Made by a program: the position numbers and the translations under genes | From: JACRAV01 sp964571235 | GTDB taxonomy: Bacteria > Zixibacteria > MSB-5A5 > GN15 > FEB-12 | Direction of reading: 5' to 3' | Length of the DNA: 64,000 nt | Assembly: GCA_964571235.1 (NCBI GenBank) | Contig: CAZNAI010000003.1 | Location: forward strand, 682,001 to 746,000 | Shown: positions 17,070 through 25,419 of the stretch, piece after piece | Layout: each line of letters begins with the position of its first letter | Numbering within the stretch: the first letter of the stretch is position 1 | Notes under the pieces: model-generated | Seen by the model: the letters and a program-made list of their open reading frames with translations, nothing else | What the model was told of the DNA's origin: nothing | The model's database searches: none

Positions 17070-18047
17070 ATGCCGCATAAGCTCTCTTCGCGCAAAGCGC
17101 TCTACCTATTCACGTTTCTGGTGATCTTTCTTTTGGCCGAAGCAGTCTGGTGGGTGATTTTTATGGCCCAACTGGTTGGCGAAAAAGAGCGGATGGCCCA
17201 GGAGCTGAAGGCCACGCCCGAATATGTCGAGCAAATGCACAAAGAGGAAATTCGCCGGCAAATAATGGTCGGATTCGAGGGGTCGTTTTTCATTTTGGTT
17301 TTCGCCGCGGGGGTCTGGCTGATGTACCGGGCAGTCGTTCGCACCGAAGAACTCAAATATCACCAGCAGAATTTCCTGATGGCGGTCACACACGAGCTGA
17401 AAACTCCCTTGGCCTCAATGCGCATCTATATGGACACGCTCCAATCGCCCAAGATTCCACCCGAGAAAAAGGCCGAGATTATTCCGCGCCTGAAAGAAGA
17501 TGCCGCACGGCTTGAAAAACTGGTGCAGAATATTCTGGAGGCGGGAAAATTCGAGCGGCATGGGTATCATCTGAATATCGAAGAGACCGATTTGAGCAAG
17601 CTGGTTCGTGAGCGGGCGATTGTGCTCGACCGGATACCGACTGAAATCCCCAAGAAAGTAACATCGCAGATTGCCGAGGGAATTTCTATTCAGGCGGACG
17701 CCTCCGCGCTCGGTCGAGCGATTGATACCATACTCGAAAACTCACTCCAGTACCACGACGGAAAGCAGATCGTAGTAGATGTCAAACTGGAACGTGACGG
17801 CGCCAAGGCGCGGCTTGAGATTTCCGATCAGGGAATTGGCGTAGAGAAGAAGGAAATTGGAAAAATATTCGACCGGTTCTACCGCGTTGGCGATGAAATG
17901 ACACACAAGACCTCGGGGACAGGTCTCGGCCTCTATTTGTGTCGCGAGATCATTCAGGCCCACGGCGGCAAGGTGACCGCGCATTCGGGTGGAGCGGGGA
18001 AGGGAACCAAATTTGTAGTGACGATGAAAGTGAATGGGAACGGATGA
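17070..18047 (+). CDS. sensor histidine kinase
   Basis: A 325-residue membrane kinase with two spans (about residues 11-34 and 70-88) around a short periplasmic loop of some 35 residues, too small for a large sensor domain. There is no HAMP domain: the second span runs straight into the dimerisation domain, with phospho-acceptor His108 in VTHELKTPLAS. The ATP-binding domain has Asn224 (ENSLQYH), DQGIG at 253-257, an F box (FDRFYR) and GTGLGL at 283-288. It autophosphorylates and passes phosphate to the regulator encoded next, with which it overlaps as ATGA. The signal is unknown; a membrane or envelope signal is plausible from the layout. Confidence 0.93.
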   Translation: MPHKLSSRKALYLFTFLVIFLLAEAVWWVIFMAQLVGEKERMAQELKATPEYVEQMHKEEIRRQIMVGFEGSFFILVFAAGVWLMYRAVVRTEELKYHQQNFLMAVTHELKTPLASMRIYMDTLQSPKIPPEKKAEIIPRLKEDAARLEKLVQNILEAGKFERHGYHLNIEETDLSKLVRERAIVLDRIPTEIPKKVTSQIAEGISIQADASALGRAIDTILENSLQYHDGKQIVVDVKLERDGAKARLEISDQGIGVEKKEIGKIFDRFYRVGDEMTHKTSGTGLGLYLCREIIQAHGGKVTAHSGGAGKGTKFVVTMKVNGNG

Positions 18048-18751
18048 AGACAGTATTGTTGGTTGAAGATGATAAGAACTTGGCGCAGGGACTGGTCATG
18101 AATCTTGAGGCCGAGGGGTATCAGGTGGTGCATGTCGCCGACGGCCTCTTGGCATTCGATACCTGCCGCAAAGGGAATTTCGATATGGTCCTTTTGGATA
18201 TCCAACTCCCCGGCAAGGACGGCCTCACCATTTGCAAAGAGCTTCGCCAGCATGGATACACTCTCCCTATTCTATTTTTGACCGCGCGTGATGAGACCGA
18301 GCAAAAAGTCGAAGGGCTCTTGGCCGGCGGCGATGATTATATCACCAAGCCGTTTGATATGCAGGAATTGCTGGCGCGGATGCAGGGCGTCTTTCGCCGC
18401 GCGGCCTGGCTGGCAACTGATGAAACGCTTAGCGGATCGTATGAATGGGCGGGGCGGAAGATCGATTTTAGGACATTTCAGGCGACCGGCCCCGAGGGGA
18501 CATTTGAACTGACGCGCAAAGAGTGTATGGTGGTCAAGTATCTGGTCGAGCGGGAGGGAGAAGTGGTTAGCCGCGACCAACTGCTCGACGCAGTCTGGGG
18601 GTATCATATTTATCCGACCAACCGGACAATCGACAATTTCATTTTGCGCCTTCGCAAGATTTTCGAGGACGACCAGAAAAATCCAAAGTACTTCGAGACA
18701 ATCAGGGGCGTGGGGTATCGTTTTTCCGCGGAGGGCAAGGCGAGAGAGTGA
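18044..18751 (+). CDS. OmpR-family response regulator
   Basis: A 235-residue two-domain transcription regulator. The receiver domain has the acidic pair at residues 9-10 (VEDD), phospho-acceptor Asp52 in LLDIQLPG, Thr80 and Lys102 (TKPFD). The C-terminal winged helix (from about 135) shows TRKECMVVKYLVEREGEVVSR and ends ETIRGVGYRF, standard for OmpR/PhoB proteins. ATG at 18044 overlaps the kinase stop codon, so the pair is translationally coupled. Target genes cannot be assigned. Confidence 0.95.
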   Translation: MKTVLLVEDDKNLAQGLVMNLEAEGYQVVHVADGLLAFDTCRKGNFDMVLLDIQLPGKDGLTICKELRQHGYTLPILFLTARDETEQKVEGLLAGGDDYITKPFDMQELLARMQGVFRRAAWLATDETLSGSYEWAGRKIDFRTFQATGPEGTFELTRKECMVVKYLVEREGEVVSRDQLLDAVWGYHIYPTNRTIDNFILRLRKIFEDDQKNPKYFETIRGVGYRFSAEGKARE

Positions 18752-18830
18752 CAATTCGTGCCGTCGGGTGCCCTCACCTGGCGGCTTGTTTCTCTTCGTA
18801 GGTCAATCTCGTCTTCGAGGTTGACGATAG

Positions 18831-19568
18831 TCAGGTAATCCTCGACCAATAAACTGCGAAGAGCGTCAGGAGGGCGGCGGCGATGACGGTAAACCAGATG
18901 AAGAACTCAGTCAACCGGCGGATATGGCCCGGGCCTTTGTACATGAGTGTGCGGAAGCCAAGAACACCGTCGAGAAGCATGTATGCCCCGAGCGCTAACA
19001 GCACCGGAAGCGGGTTGAGGGTGCGGCAAGTGACATAGACAAGCCCTCGCGTGCCGATGTGGGTTGCCAAAGCGGCGATTCGCTCAATGATGCCCGATAT
19101 CCCCTCCCAGAAAAATCGCTGACCGCCCGGAAGTGTAGCAATAGTCGCCTCCAATGCGTTCGCCCCTTCCTCGAGTACCGTCCCCTTCAGAAGATTTGGC
19201 GTGGTTGCGACTACCCAGGCCTCAATCGCGCCGATGCCAGTGCCGAATGCGATCAATTGCCAGAGTGTCAGATCACGCAGAAAGATAAAGAAGACAACCG
19301 CCAATCCTAACTCGGTGATGCCGGAGATCAGGCCGTTTAACAAGGCGGATTTTTGTGTTGCGAGGGTTTCTCTTGGGAGGCGTTTCATCACGAGGGTGTG
19401 AAGGAGCATCTTGAGCATCACGCCGAATCCCCAGGAGCCGGAGCCCAGAATAAAATATTTCAGACGGACGTCGTGGGCGAAGTAGACGTACGCAACCGCG
19501 GCGGCACCGACCGCGATGCACCCGGCCTTGGCAATCGTCTCGTTGCGCTTGGTTATGGCATCGGACAT
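18831..19568 (-). CDS. YhfC-like polytopic membrane protein
   Basis: A 245-residue protein with about seven hydrophobic helices. The layout and short conserved pieces (NGLISGITELGLAVVFF, GTGIGAIEAWVV, SGIIERIAALATHIGTRGLVY) resemble the YhfC family, grouped with CPBP-like intramembrane metalloproteases; the Glu and His residues in the membrane helices would be the putative metal or catalytic residues. Function is not established for the family. I chose ATG at 19568 because the longer frame adds 20 non-hydrophobic residues without a better ribosome binding site. It converges on the response regulator gene. Confidence 0.65.
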   Translation of the reverse strand: MSDAITKRNETIAKAGCIAVGAAAVAYVYFAHDVRLKYFILGSGSWGFGVMLKMLLHTLVMKRLPRETLATQKSALLNGLISGITELGLAVVFFIFLRDLTLWQLIAFGTGIGAIEAWVVATTPNLLKGTVLEEGANALEATIATLPGGQRFFWEGISGIIERIAALATHIGTRGLVYVTCRTLNPLPVLLALGAYMLLDGVLGFRTLMYKGPGHIRRLTEFFIWFTVIAAALLTLFAVYWSRIT

Positions 19569-19743
19569 GATGTGGATAGGATAGGGGATTATTTGAGATC
19601 GGGCAAGGGGCAGAGAGTCCCGATACAAGGTGGCGTCCTGCGTCTCGCGTGACGCGCTTTGCAGGATACAAACGTGTCAGCCGGGGCGTCTGACGCGACG
19701 TTGGAACTTTGCGTCATCTCCTCATGAGACGTATCTTCCCCCC

Positions 19744-20439
19744 ATGCTCACGCTCATCCTCGGCCTTGGCAATATCGGTAAGAAGTACGACAAGACGCGG
19801 CACAATCTCGGGTTTGAGGTTGTCGATCGGGTGGTGGAGAAGTTGGGGGCAGTGCGGCAGGAGGATGGGGAGTGTTATCAGTGGTGGAAGGGGGAGGTGG
19901 AGAGCCAAGACGAGGAGGGATTGCTTCGTCGCGCCGTCCTTCGACAGGCTCAGGATGACGGCGCTCCTCGCAATGACCAGCCAGATGGCTGGACCGAGGG
20001 GCTTCGCCGCTCACGATCTGTCTACTTTGCAAAACCCACCACCTATATGAATGGGTCGGGGGAGGCGGCGAAAGAGCTCATGGAGCAGTTGGGAATCACG
20101 CCCGCTGAAATACTTGTGATCGTCGACGACTTTCAGATCCCGCTTGGCGCTGTCAGGTTTCGGCCGAATGGCTCGGATGGTGGCCACAATGGCCTCGTGT
20201 CGGTCATCGAAGAGCTTGGGACGCAAGCGTTTCCACGACTTCGGCTGGGGATCGGATTACCCCAAGACAAGGCCCAGGTAATCGATTATGTCCTCACTAA
20301 GTTCAACGCTGACGAAAAGCCCACCGTCGAGAAGATGCTTGCCATTGCCGGCGAAGGAGTTATATTTGCCCTCCAACATCGCCTGGAAAAGGTGATGTCG
20401 AAATACAACTTTAACCCTGCTCCACCGGACCTCGCTTGA
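19744..20439 (+). CDS. pth: peptidyl-tRNA hydrolase with in-frame palindromic insertion
   Basis: A 231-residue Pth, which frees tRNAs from peptidyl-tRNA dropped during translation. The catalytic set is intact: Asn10 (GLGNIGKKY), His20 (TRHNLGF), Asn103 (PTTYMN), Asp129 (VDDFQIPLG) and Asn149 (GSDGGHNGL). The spacing from His20 to the next Asn is 35 residues longer than in E. coli Pth. The extra block (about residues 57-92, Arg/Gly/Asp-rich, starting EEGLLRRAVLRQAQDDG) is encoded by repeat DNA found elsewhere in this window and keeps the frame. It lies before the substrate-binding loop, on what should be a surface. Another pair of palindromes (19632-19700) precedes the gene; no ribosome binding site is obvious. 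Confidence 0.93.
   Translation: MLTLILGLGNIGKKYDKTRHNLGFEVVDRVVEKLGAVRQEDGECYQWWKGEVESQDEEGLLRRAVLRQAQDDGAPRNDQPDGWTEGLRRSRSVYFAKPTTYMNGSGEAAKELMEQLGITPAEILVIVDDFQIPLGAVRFRPNGSDGGHNGLVSVIEELGTQAFPRLRLGIGLPQDKAQVIDYVLTKFNADEKPTVEKMLAIAGEGVIFALQHRLEKVMSKYNFNPAPPDLA
19919..20012 (+). repeat. nested palindromic elements inside pth
   Basis: First part, 19919-19977: GATTGCTTCGTCGCGCCG ... GACGGCGCTCCTCGCAATGA, the same element as 36081-36121 but split by an extra palindrome of the CCTTCGACAGGCTCAGG type. Second part, 19977-20012: CCAGCCAGATGGCTGG followed by GGGGCTTCGCCGC, about 32 of 36 bases the same as 31864-31899. The whole tract is open in the pth frame. Confidence 0.8.
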
Positions 20440-20463
20440 GGTGTGCGGTGGGGCCGTTAACCG

Positions 20464-20526
20464 GGTGAAGAGGTGACATTGTCACCCTCGCACCTATAAC
20501 CGTAACGTCCGTAGGGAGGAAGTGCA
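20464..20526 (+). promoter_or_regulatory. rpsF leader hairpin
   Basis: GAGGTGAC-ATT-GTCACCCTC (20467-20486) forms a near-perfect hairpin in the short leader of rpsF. In other bacteria the S6:S18 complex binds a stem with an unpaired CCG in its own leader, and ACCG occurs on both sides of this hairpin (20460 and 20494). Autoregulation is therefore possible, but I did not build the consensus fold. Confidence 0.35.
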
Positions 20527-21012
20527 GTGAAACTGTACGAGACCTGCTTTATTGTCAATCCCCAGACCGACGAGTCCGCTATCGAGAAAACCGTCAAGTC
20601 GGTGGTCGATCTGATCACCAATCGCGGCGGGAAGATCGTGGTCGACGACCGCATGGGAACCCGTCGCATGATGTACCCAGTCGACGGTCTCACTCAGGGG
20701 TACTACACCAGTTTGATTTACGAAGCTCCGCCGACAGTGAACTCCGAACTTGAGCGTCACTATCGACTGGACGAATCGTTCATCCGGCACATCACTATTC
20801 TGTATGAAGGTGATCCGGAACAAGTACGCGCGGCGCGTGAACTTCTGCAACAGTCGATGGATCGTGCCGATCAGGCGGCGGCGGAAGCGCGTCGTGAAGC
20901 ACGCGAAAATCGTGACGGCGGCGGTGGATTCCGTGGCGGTCGCGGTGGCGGAAGATTCCGCGACGACGATGATTATCGTCCGCGCGGGGGTGGAAGAGGC
21001 AGACACGACTAG
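20527..21012 (+). CDS. rpsF: 30S ribosomal protein S6 with an RGG-type tail
   Basis: S6 binds 16S rRNA together with S18 on the 30S platform. The first 95 residues are the S6 fold (KLYETCFIVNPQTDE; DDRMGTRRMMYPVDGLTQGYY). The protein is 161 residues, about 30-60 longer than usual, because of a helical AEARREARENRDG linker and a tail of repeated GGFRGG, RGGG, GGGRGR units (about residues 135-161). RGG-type tails bind RNA in other proteins. The GTG start follows GGGAGGAAGTGCA. The usual ssb gene between rpsF and rpsR is absent; 257 bases of palindromic repeats lie there instead. Confidence 0.95.
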   Translation: MKLYETCFIVNPQTDESAIEKTVKSVVDLITNRGGKIVVDDRMGTRRMMYPVDGLTQGYYTSLIYEAPPTVNSELERHYRLDESFIRHITILYEGDPEQVRAARELLQQSMDRADQAAAEARREARENRDGGGGFRGGRGGGRFRDDDDYRPRGGGRGRHD

Positions 21013-21076
21013 TTCGTTGAATCGCGTCTCGACTACGCTCGACGCGTCGCACCCATGATGGTGTATGGAATGAAGA

Positions 21077-21244
21077 TGTCGAAACCGCAGGGGTTTCGAC
21101 CTACAGAAGACAAAGAGTGAAAGTAGGTCGGGTTCTGAGAGAGTTCGCCGTGGCGAACGAGCGAAAAACCCGACATCGATGTGATTGAAAAATTAGTGTC
21201 GGGTTTCTTGTCCCGCCAAAGCGGGACGACGGAACCCGACCTAC
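21077..21244. repeat. GTAGGTCGGGTT / TGTCGAAACCGC palindromic repeats
   Basis: Between rpsF and rpsR: TGTCGAAACCGCAGGGGTTT..CGACCTAC (21077-21104), a unit opening GTAGGTCGGGTT (21123) and closing AACCCGACATC, and a unit with inner stem GTCCCGC/GCGGGAC closing AACCCGACCTAC at 21244. The last two can also pair with each other end to end as one long stem. Confidence 0.8.
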
Positions 21245-21269
21245 GAAGAGAGAAAATCAGGAGTTTGAA

Positions 21270-21506
21270 ATGGCTGAGTTCATAGAGAAGAAACGGCGCA
21301 AACTGTGCCGCTTTTGCGAAAATAAGATCCAATATCTCGATTTCAAGGATGAGCGCTTACTGCGTCGGTTTATGACCGAGCGCGGCAAAATTGTGCCGCG
21401 TCGCATTTCCGGCAACTGCGCGACCCATCAGCGGAAACTGACTGCGGCGATTAAGCGGGGACGTCATATGGCGATCCTGCCGTTTGCGTCGGAGTCGTTC
21501 CGGTAA
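21270..21506 (+). CDS. rpsR: 30S ribosomal protein S18
   Basis: A 78-residue S18, normal length, which pairs with S6 on the 30S platform. Family signatures are complete: CRFCENKIQYLDFKDERLL, RRFMTERGKIVPRRISG, NCATHQRKL and the C-terminal AIKRGRHMAILPF. The CxxC and later Cys are those of the C+ (zinc-capable) form, though only part of a full set is present. It is followed by a palindrome and DUF2232, the order seen in many bacteria. Confidence 0.97.
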   Translation: MAEFIEKKRRKLCRFCENKIQYLDFKDERLLRRFMTERGKIVPRRISGNCATHQRKLTAAIKRGRHMAILPFASESFR

Positions 21507-21522
21507 CAATCCCGATGGAGTG

Positions 21523-21566
21523 GCGTCAGGTCACGCCCGGCTGTCGCCGGGACTAAGACCTGACGC
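21523..21566. repeat. GCGTCAGGTC palindrome
   Basis: Outer arms GCGTCAGGTC/GACCTGACGC enclose a second stem GCCCGGC/GCCGGG. Same family as 28438-28463 and 33392-33415. It lies between rpsR and the DUF2232 gene, where it could act as a processing or attenuation hairpin. Confidence 0.7.
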
Positions 21567-21601
21567 AACGAAGAAGTGCTTCGATTCCACTCTGATACAG
21601 G

Positions 21602-22588
21602 ATGAGAGACCGATGGTTGTTTCAATACGGTGTGCCGATCGCGCTGGTGCTGTACGGCCTGTTTGCCTTCGGGTTCGGGCAACTTCGCGAAGTGCCGATG
21701 ATGGCGCTTGTGCTGTCGGCCGCGACCTATGTTACGATAGTCTTCCTGTTTGCAGGGATTCCGTCGCTGGTTTTTCACGGCCAGACGAAACTTCTGATCG
21801 CTGGAATGGTGCTTGGAGTCGGTGTATCAGCGATCTTACAGCAGGGATCAATGCCTGTAGTTATGTGGACGCTGACCTGGCTGATGTTGATCGGATCGAC
21901 AGTAACAACAGGGATGCTGGCTCGGAAAGGTCGGCCGTTTGCAGTGGTATATCCGGTCGGATTGGTGATTGTAATGGTGCTCAGCTTGGCGCAATATCTA
22001 CCGCTGTACGAGGTGACAACCGAGATCGCGCGAAACGGCATTGATGGAATTGTGGGAAACGCGAGAATGCAGATGACAGTGGCTGGATACACGCCTGATC
22101 AAGTCGACGAAATCGCCGGTGCCTTTACCGCGGTGCTCAATGCGATGATTCGTTTGATGCCGGTTGGGTTTGTCCTCGGCGCCGGAGTGCAGTACTCGCT
22201 CGGGTATCTTTGGTTTAGTCACCGTGCGTTGGCGCCAAGCGGAAGTCCCTCGGTTGTACCACCGTTTGCGACCTGGAAAGCGCCGTTTGGATTGGCGATT
22301 ATCGTGCTGGTTGGATCAGCAATGCGATTGTTGGGCGGCGAGAGCATGAAGATTGTCGCGGACAATCTGCTCATTGGTGTCGGTGTGATCTATCTGATTA
22401 TGGGGATGGCGCTGATCGAGAGTTTCATGCGCCGTACACATTTTGGGTGGGTTGGGCGATTATTCGTCTATGTCGCGCTGTTTTTGGCGCAGATTATCGG
22501 CTTGTTAGTAGTGGCCCTGCTTGGGTTTATCGACAGCTATGTTGACTGGCGGGCTCGGCCGCAAAGATCGATTGATGAGACAGTATGA
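21602..22588 (+). CDS. DUF2232 (YybS-like) membrane protein
   Basis: A 328-residue polytopic membrane protein with about eight helices, in the position between rpsR and rplI that DUF2232/YybS proteins occupy in many genomes. The family has no settled function; it shares features with substrate-binding (S) components of ECF transporters. The central soluble stretch (MTVAGYTPDQVDEIAGAFTAVLNAM) followed by FVLGAGVQYSLGYLWFSHRAL is typical. Start ATG at 21602 with AGGA just before it. Confidence 0.82.
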   Translation: MRDRWLFQYGVPIALVLYGLFAFGFGQLREVPMMALVLSAATYVTIVFLFAGIPSLVFHGQTKLLIAGMVLGVGVSAILQQGSMPVVMWTLTWLMLIGSTVTTGMLARKGRPFAVVYPVGLVIVMVLSLAQYLPLYEVTTEIARNGIDGIVGNARMQMTVAGYTPDQVDEIAGAFTAVLNAMIRLMPVGFVLGAGVQYSLGYLWFSHRALAPSGSPSVVPPFATWKAPFGLAIIVLVGSAMRLLGGESMKIVADNLLIGVGVIYLIMGMALIESFMRRTHFGWVGRLFVYVALFLAQIIGLLVVALLGFIDSYVDWRARPQRSIDETV

Positions 22589-22619
22589 GTTGTTATATAT
22601 TTGAAAAAGAGGTGTTACG

Positions 22620-23066
22620 ATGAAAGTGATTCTTCGGGAAGATGTGGCCGATCTCGGTACTGCCGGGCAAACGGTCGAAGTAAAGTCCGGATACGGGCGG
22701 AATTTTCTTTTGCCGCGTAATCTGGCAATTGCGGCGACAAGCGCCAATCTGAAATCGATCGGCGAGATCGAGAAACAAAAACTGGTCCGCAACCGCAAAC
22801 GCCGCAAAGCGGCCGAGCTGGTGAAAGACCGGATCGAGAAGCTGTCGCTGTCTCGCGAAGTGCTGGTTGGTGAAGAAGACAAAATGTTCGGTTCGGTGAC
22901 CTCCGGTGACCTGAGCGAAATGCTCGAAAAAGAAGGGATCATCGTCGACAAGCGGGCAATCGAACTTGAAGAGCCGATCAAAGCGCTCGGAGTTTACACC
23001 GTGCCGGTGAAGTGCGACCGCGAGGTAACAGCAAATCTTCGCTTGTGGGTGATCAAGAAAAGCTGA
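22620..23066 (+). CDS. rplI: 50S ribosomal protein L9
   Basis: A 148-residue L9, standard length. The N-terminal domain has the family signature (VILREDVADLGTAGQTVEVKSGYGRNFLLPRNLA), then the long connecting helix and the C-terminal rRNA-binding domain (KMFGSVTSGDLSEML). It binds 23S rRNA near the L1 stalk. GAGGTGTTACG precedes the ATG. The following gene starts two bases after its stop, so they are cotranscribed. Confidence 0.97.
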   Translation: MKVILREDVADLGTAGQTVEVKSGYGRNFLLPRNLAIAATSANLKSIGEIEKQKLVRNRKRRKAAELVKDRIEKLSLSREVLVGEEDKMFGSVTSGDLSEMLEKEGIIVDKRAIELEEPIKALGVYTVPVKCDREVTANLRLWVIKKS

Positions 23067-23067
23067 A

Positions 23068-23562
23068 ATGAATTTTCTTGAAGTAAAGCTCGAAGGGCTG
23101 GCGCTTGATATGACCACCAATACACCGGTGGTGATATTGACTCCCGACGGGCTGGACAAAGTGCTCCCGATCTGGATCGGTCACGCCGAGGCGTGGGCGA
23201 TTGCGATGGAGCTTTCGGGGGTGGGGGCCAAACGACCGCTGACCCACGACCTACTCAAGAATGTCATTGAAGGACTGCATACCCGGGTCGACCGGGTTGA
23301 AATCACCGAGATCAAAGAGCAGACGTTTTACGCGTTGATTTACCTGCGTACAAACGGGACTCTGACCAAGATCGACGCGCGGCCGTCCGATTCAATCGCG
23401 CTGGCTCTCAAAACGGGAGCGTCGATTTTTGTTAACGAAGATCTCTTCAACGCCCGAACCGACAGTTCGACCGACAAGCCGCCCATTCCGACCGACCGCG
23501 AATCATTGCGCGATCGGCTGAAGAATATCAACCCCGAGGATTTTGGCAAATACTCACTATAA
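23068..23562 (+). CDS. bifunctional nuclease family protein (DUF151)
   Basis: A 164-residue member of the DUF151/BFN family. Signatures include NTPVVILTPDGLDKVLPIWIG, the EAWAIAMELSG segment, RPLTHDLLKNVIEGL and ARPSDSIALALKTGASIFVNEDL. Plant members were reported to cut RNA and DNA; in bacteria the role is unclear, often linked to stress. It lies directly between rplI and a periplasmic protein gene, abutting the latter with no spacer. Confidence 0.93.
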   Translation: MNFLEVKLEGLALDMTTNTPVVILTPDGLDKVLPIWIGHAEAWAIAMELSGVGAKRPLTHDLLKNVIEGLHTRVDRVEITEIKEQTFYALIYLRTNGTLTKIDARPSDSIALALKTGASIFVNEDLFNARTDSSTDKPPIPTDRESLRDRLKNINPEDFGKYSL

Positions 23563-25347
23563 ATGATCGCGCGTCTCTTCACCTTGGCGGCATTCCTCGG
23601 AATGCTCTTATTGCCAGCAGGGGTGGTGCGGGCGGTTGATAAGATCGATGATATCAAAGAAGCCGCCGACGCCTTCGACGCCGGCATGGCGCTCCTTCGA
23701 AAGTCGGACTTCGCGGGGGCATCGGGCGCATTTCGCGACCTGATCGCACGCTATCCCCAGTCCAAGAATCTCGACATTTTTCTGTATAACGCCGGCAAGG
23801 CGGATTACCAGCGCCGTGAATATGCCGACGCCGCCGCGGCATTCGGCAAGCTGATCGATCAGTTCCCGGAGAGCGACCTCAAGCCGTTCGCGGAATATTT
23901 TCTCGGGGGGGCTCGATACGGACTGGGGGATGTTAACGGCGCTCTATTGGATTGGATTGCGGCTTGGCGCGACGCGAGAGACGAGCGACTACAGAAACTG
24001 ATTGTCGGGTCGCTGTCAGGCTCGGTTAACGCGGCCTCGGACGTGACGCTCAACCGCACAATATTCGACGCCCTGACCGCCGATCAGCGATGTGAGTTGT
24101 CGCGACGGATACTAGCGGGAGTTCCGGGTGAAAAGAGCAGTCTGCGCACGCAACTCGAAGGATTGTGCGGCGAGCCGTCGCCGCCGACTACATCGGTGAC
24201 AAAGCCGGCACCCAGTGTTAAAACGAGTTATCAAGTGGCGGTACTGTTGCCATTCAGCGGAGAGTTTCAGTCGTTTGGCCAGCAAATTATGCAAGGGGCT
24301 ACGCTGGCCGGCGAAGAGTCGGCGACCAAAAATGGAATCGGGATTACGTTGACGCCGTATGATACCAAAGGCGATCCAATCACCGCGGCGCGACTGCTCC
24401 GGCCGATTGATTCATCCGGCGCAGTTGCAGTGGTCGGACCGCTGACATCTGACGAAGCGGCGGTGGTATCGGCATCACTTGCCAGTTTGCCTTTACCAAC
24501 GATGATCCCGGCGGCTACTGACGCCGGCCTGACCACACTCAGCGGAAGCTCATTTCAGCTATCGGCGAATGTCGAACTGCAGGGGACAGCGATGGCCGAC
24601 TATGCGAAATTGATTTTGAAAGCTGACTCTGCGGCAATATTTACAACTGGTGAATCGGCGGCCAATGCGATGATCGAGGCGTTTGGGCGCCGCTTTGAAA
24701 ATTTGGGCGGCAAAATGGTAGCGACCGAGGTGTATCGCACCCGCGATCGCGATTTTGGGCCGTACTTTGCAGACCTGAAAGCGCAGATACTTGGGTATCA
24801 AGCCGACTCGATCTGGTATATCAACGCCAAAGGAGACACGCTCGATCCGGAAGGGGTGCCGGTGCATGTCGACTGTCTGTTCATGCCGGGGGGAGCGACT
24901 CAATTGCGGCAGATACTCCCACAACTGCGGTTTTTCGGAGTCGACGCCGAACTGCTCGGATCTGACGGCTGGGGGGATTCACTCGTTCTGGCCTTGGGCG
25001 ACGACGTAACCCGGAAAGCGGTGTTCCCGTCTCCGTTTATTATTCATGAAAATACTGAACAGTACGCGACATTTGGGGCCGCGTATCTCAAACGGTACGG
25101 CGCCAAGCCGACGCGACTGGCCTGCCTGGGGTATGACGCGGTGTCGCTGGTTGCCGAGGCGCTTGCAAAAGGCGCTGTCACACGAGAAGGATTGGTCAAA
25201 CACCTGGCGCTCCGCGGCGACTATGACGGTACGGCGGGGACAGTCAGTTTTGGCAATAACCGCGAGAATGTCGCCATGCCGCTCTACCGGATTTCCGGGG
25301 GCAAGGCGGTGCCTTTGCAGACTTCAGTTTCTCCCTCGACCCGCTAA
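23563..25347 (+). CDS. LpoA-like periplasmic protein: TPR plus type 1 binding fold
   Basis: A 594-residue exported protein. After a signal peptide (about 1-24, no lipobox Cys) there is a TPR region (about 30-200: FDAGMALLRKSDFAGASGAFRDLI, YADAAAAFGKLIDQFPES), then a Leu/Ile/Val-binding-protein type fold (about 223-590: YQVAVLLPFSGEFQSFGQQIMQGATLA, GPLTSDEAAVVSASLASL). This TPR plus binding-fold order is that of LpoA, the activator of penicillin-binding protein 1A, but LpoA is lipid-anchored and this one is not. Many FCB genomes have a similar protein annotated as a branched-chain amino acid receptor; no permease is next to it, so I favour an envelope role. Confidence 0.75.
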   Translation: MIARLFTLAAFLGMLLLPAGVVRAVDKIDDIKEAADAFDAGMALLRKSDFAGASGAFRDLIARYPQSKNLDIFLYNAGKADYQRREYADAAAAFGKLIDQFPESDLKPFAEYFLGGARYGLGDVNGALLDWIAAWRDARDERLQKLIVGSLSGSVNAASDVTLNRTIFDALTADQRCELSRRILAGVPGEKSSLRTQLEGLCGEPSPPTTSVTKPAPSVKTSYQVAVLLPFSGEFQSFGQQIMQGATLAGEESATKNGIGITLTPYDTKGDPITAARLLRPIDSSGAVAVVGPLTSDEAAVVSASLASLPLPTMIPAATDAGLTTLSGSSFQLSANVELQGTAMADYAKLILKADSAAIFTTGESAANAMIEAFGRRFENLGGKMVATEVYRTRDRDFGPYFADLKAQILGYQADSIWYINAKGDTLDPEGVPVHVDCLFMPGGATQLRQILPQLRFFGVDAELLGSDGWGDSLVLALGDDVTRKAVFPSPFIIHENTEQYATFGAAYLKRYGAKPTRLACLGYDAVSLVAEALAKGAVTREGLVKHLALRGDYDGTAGTVSFGNNRENVAMPLYRISGGKAVPLQTSVSPSTR

Positions 25348-25419
25348 CTCGCCCCTGTCGAGCGGGGCAATTCTGCCGTATATTACCTGCCGACCTGTGG
25401 CACCGAAAGGACCGGCCGA

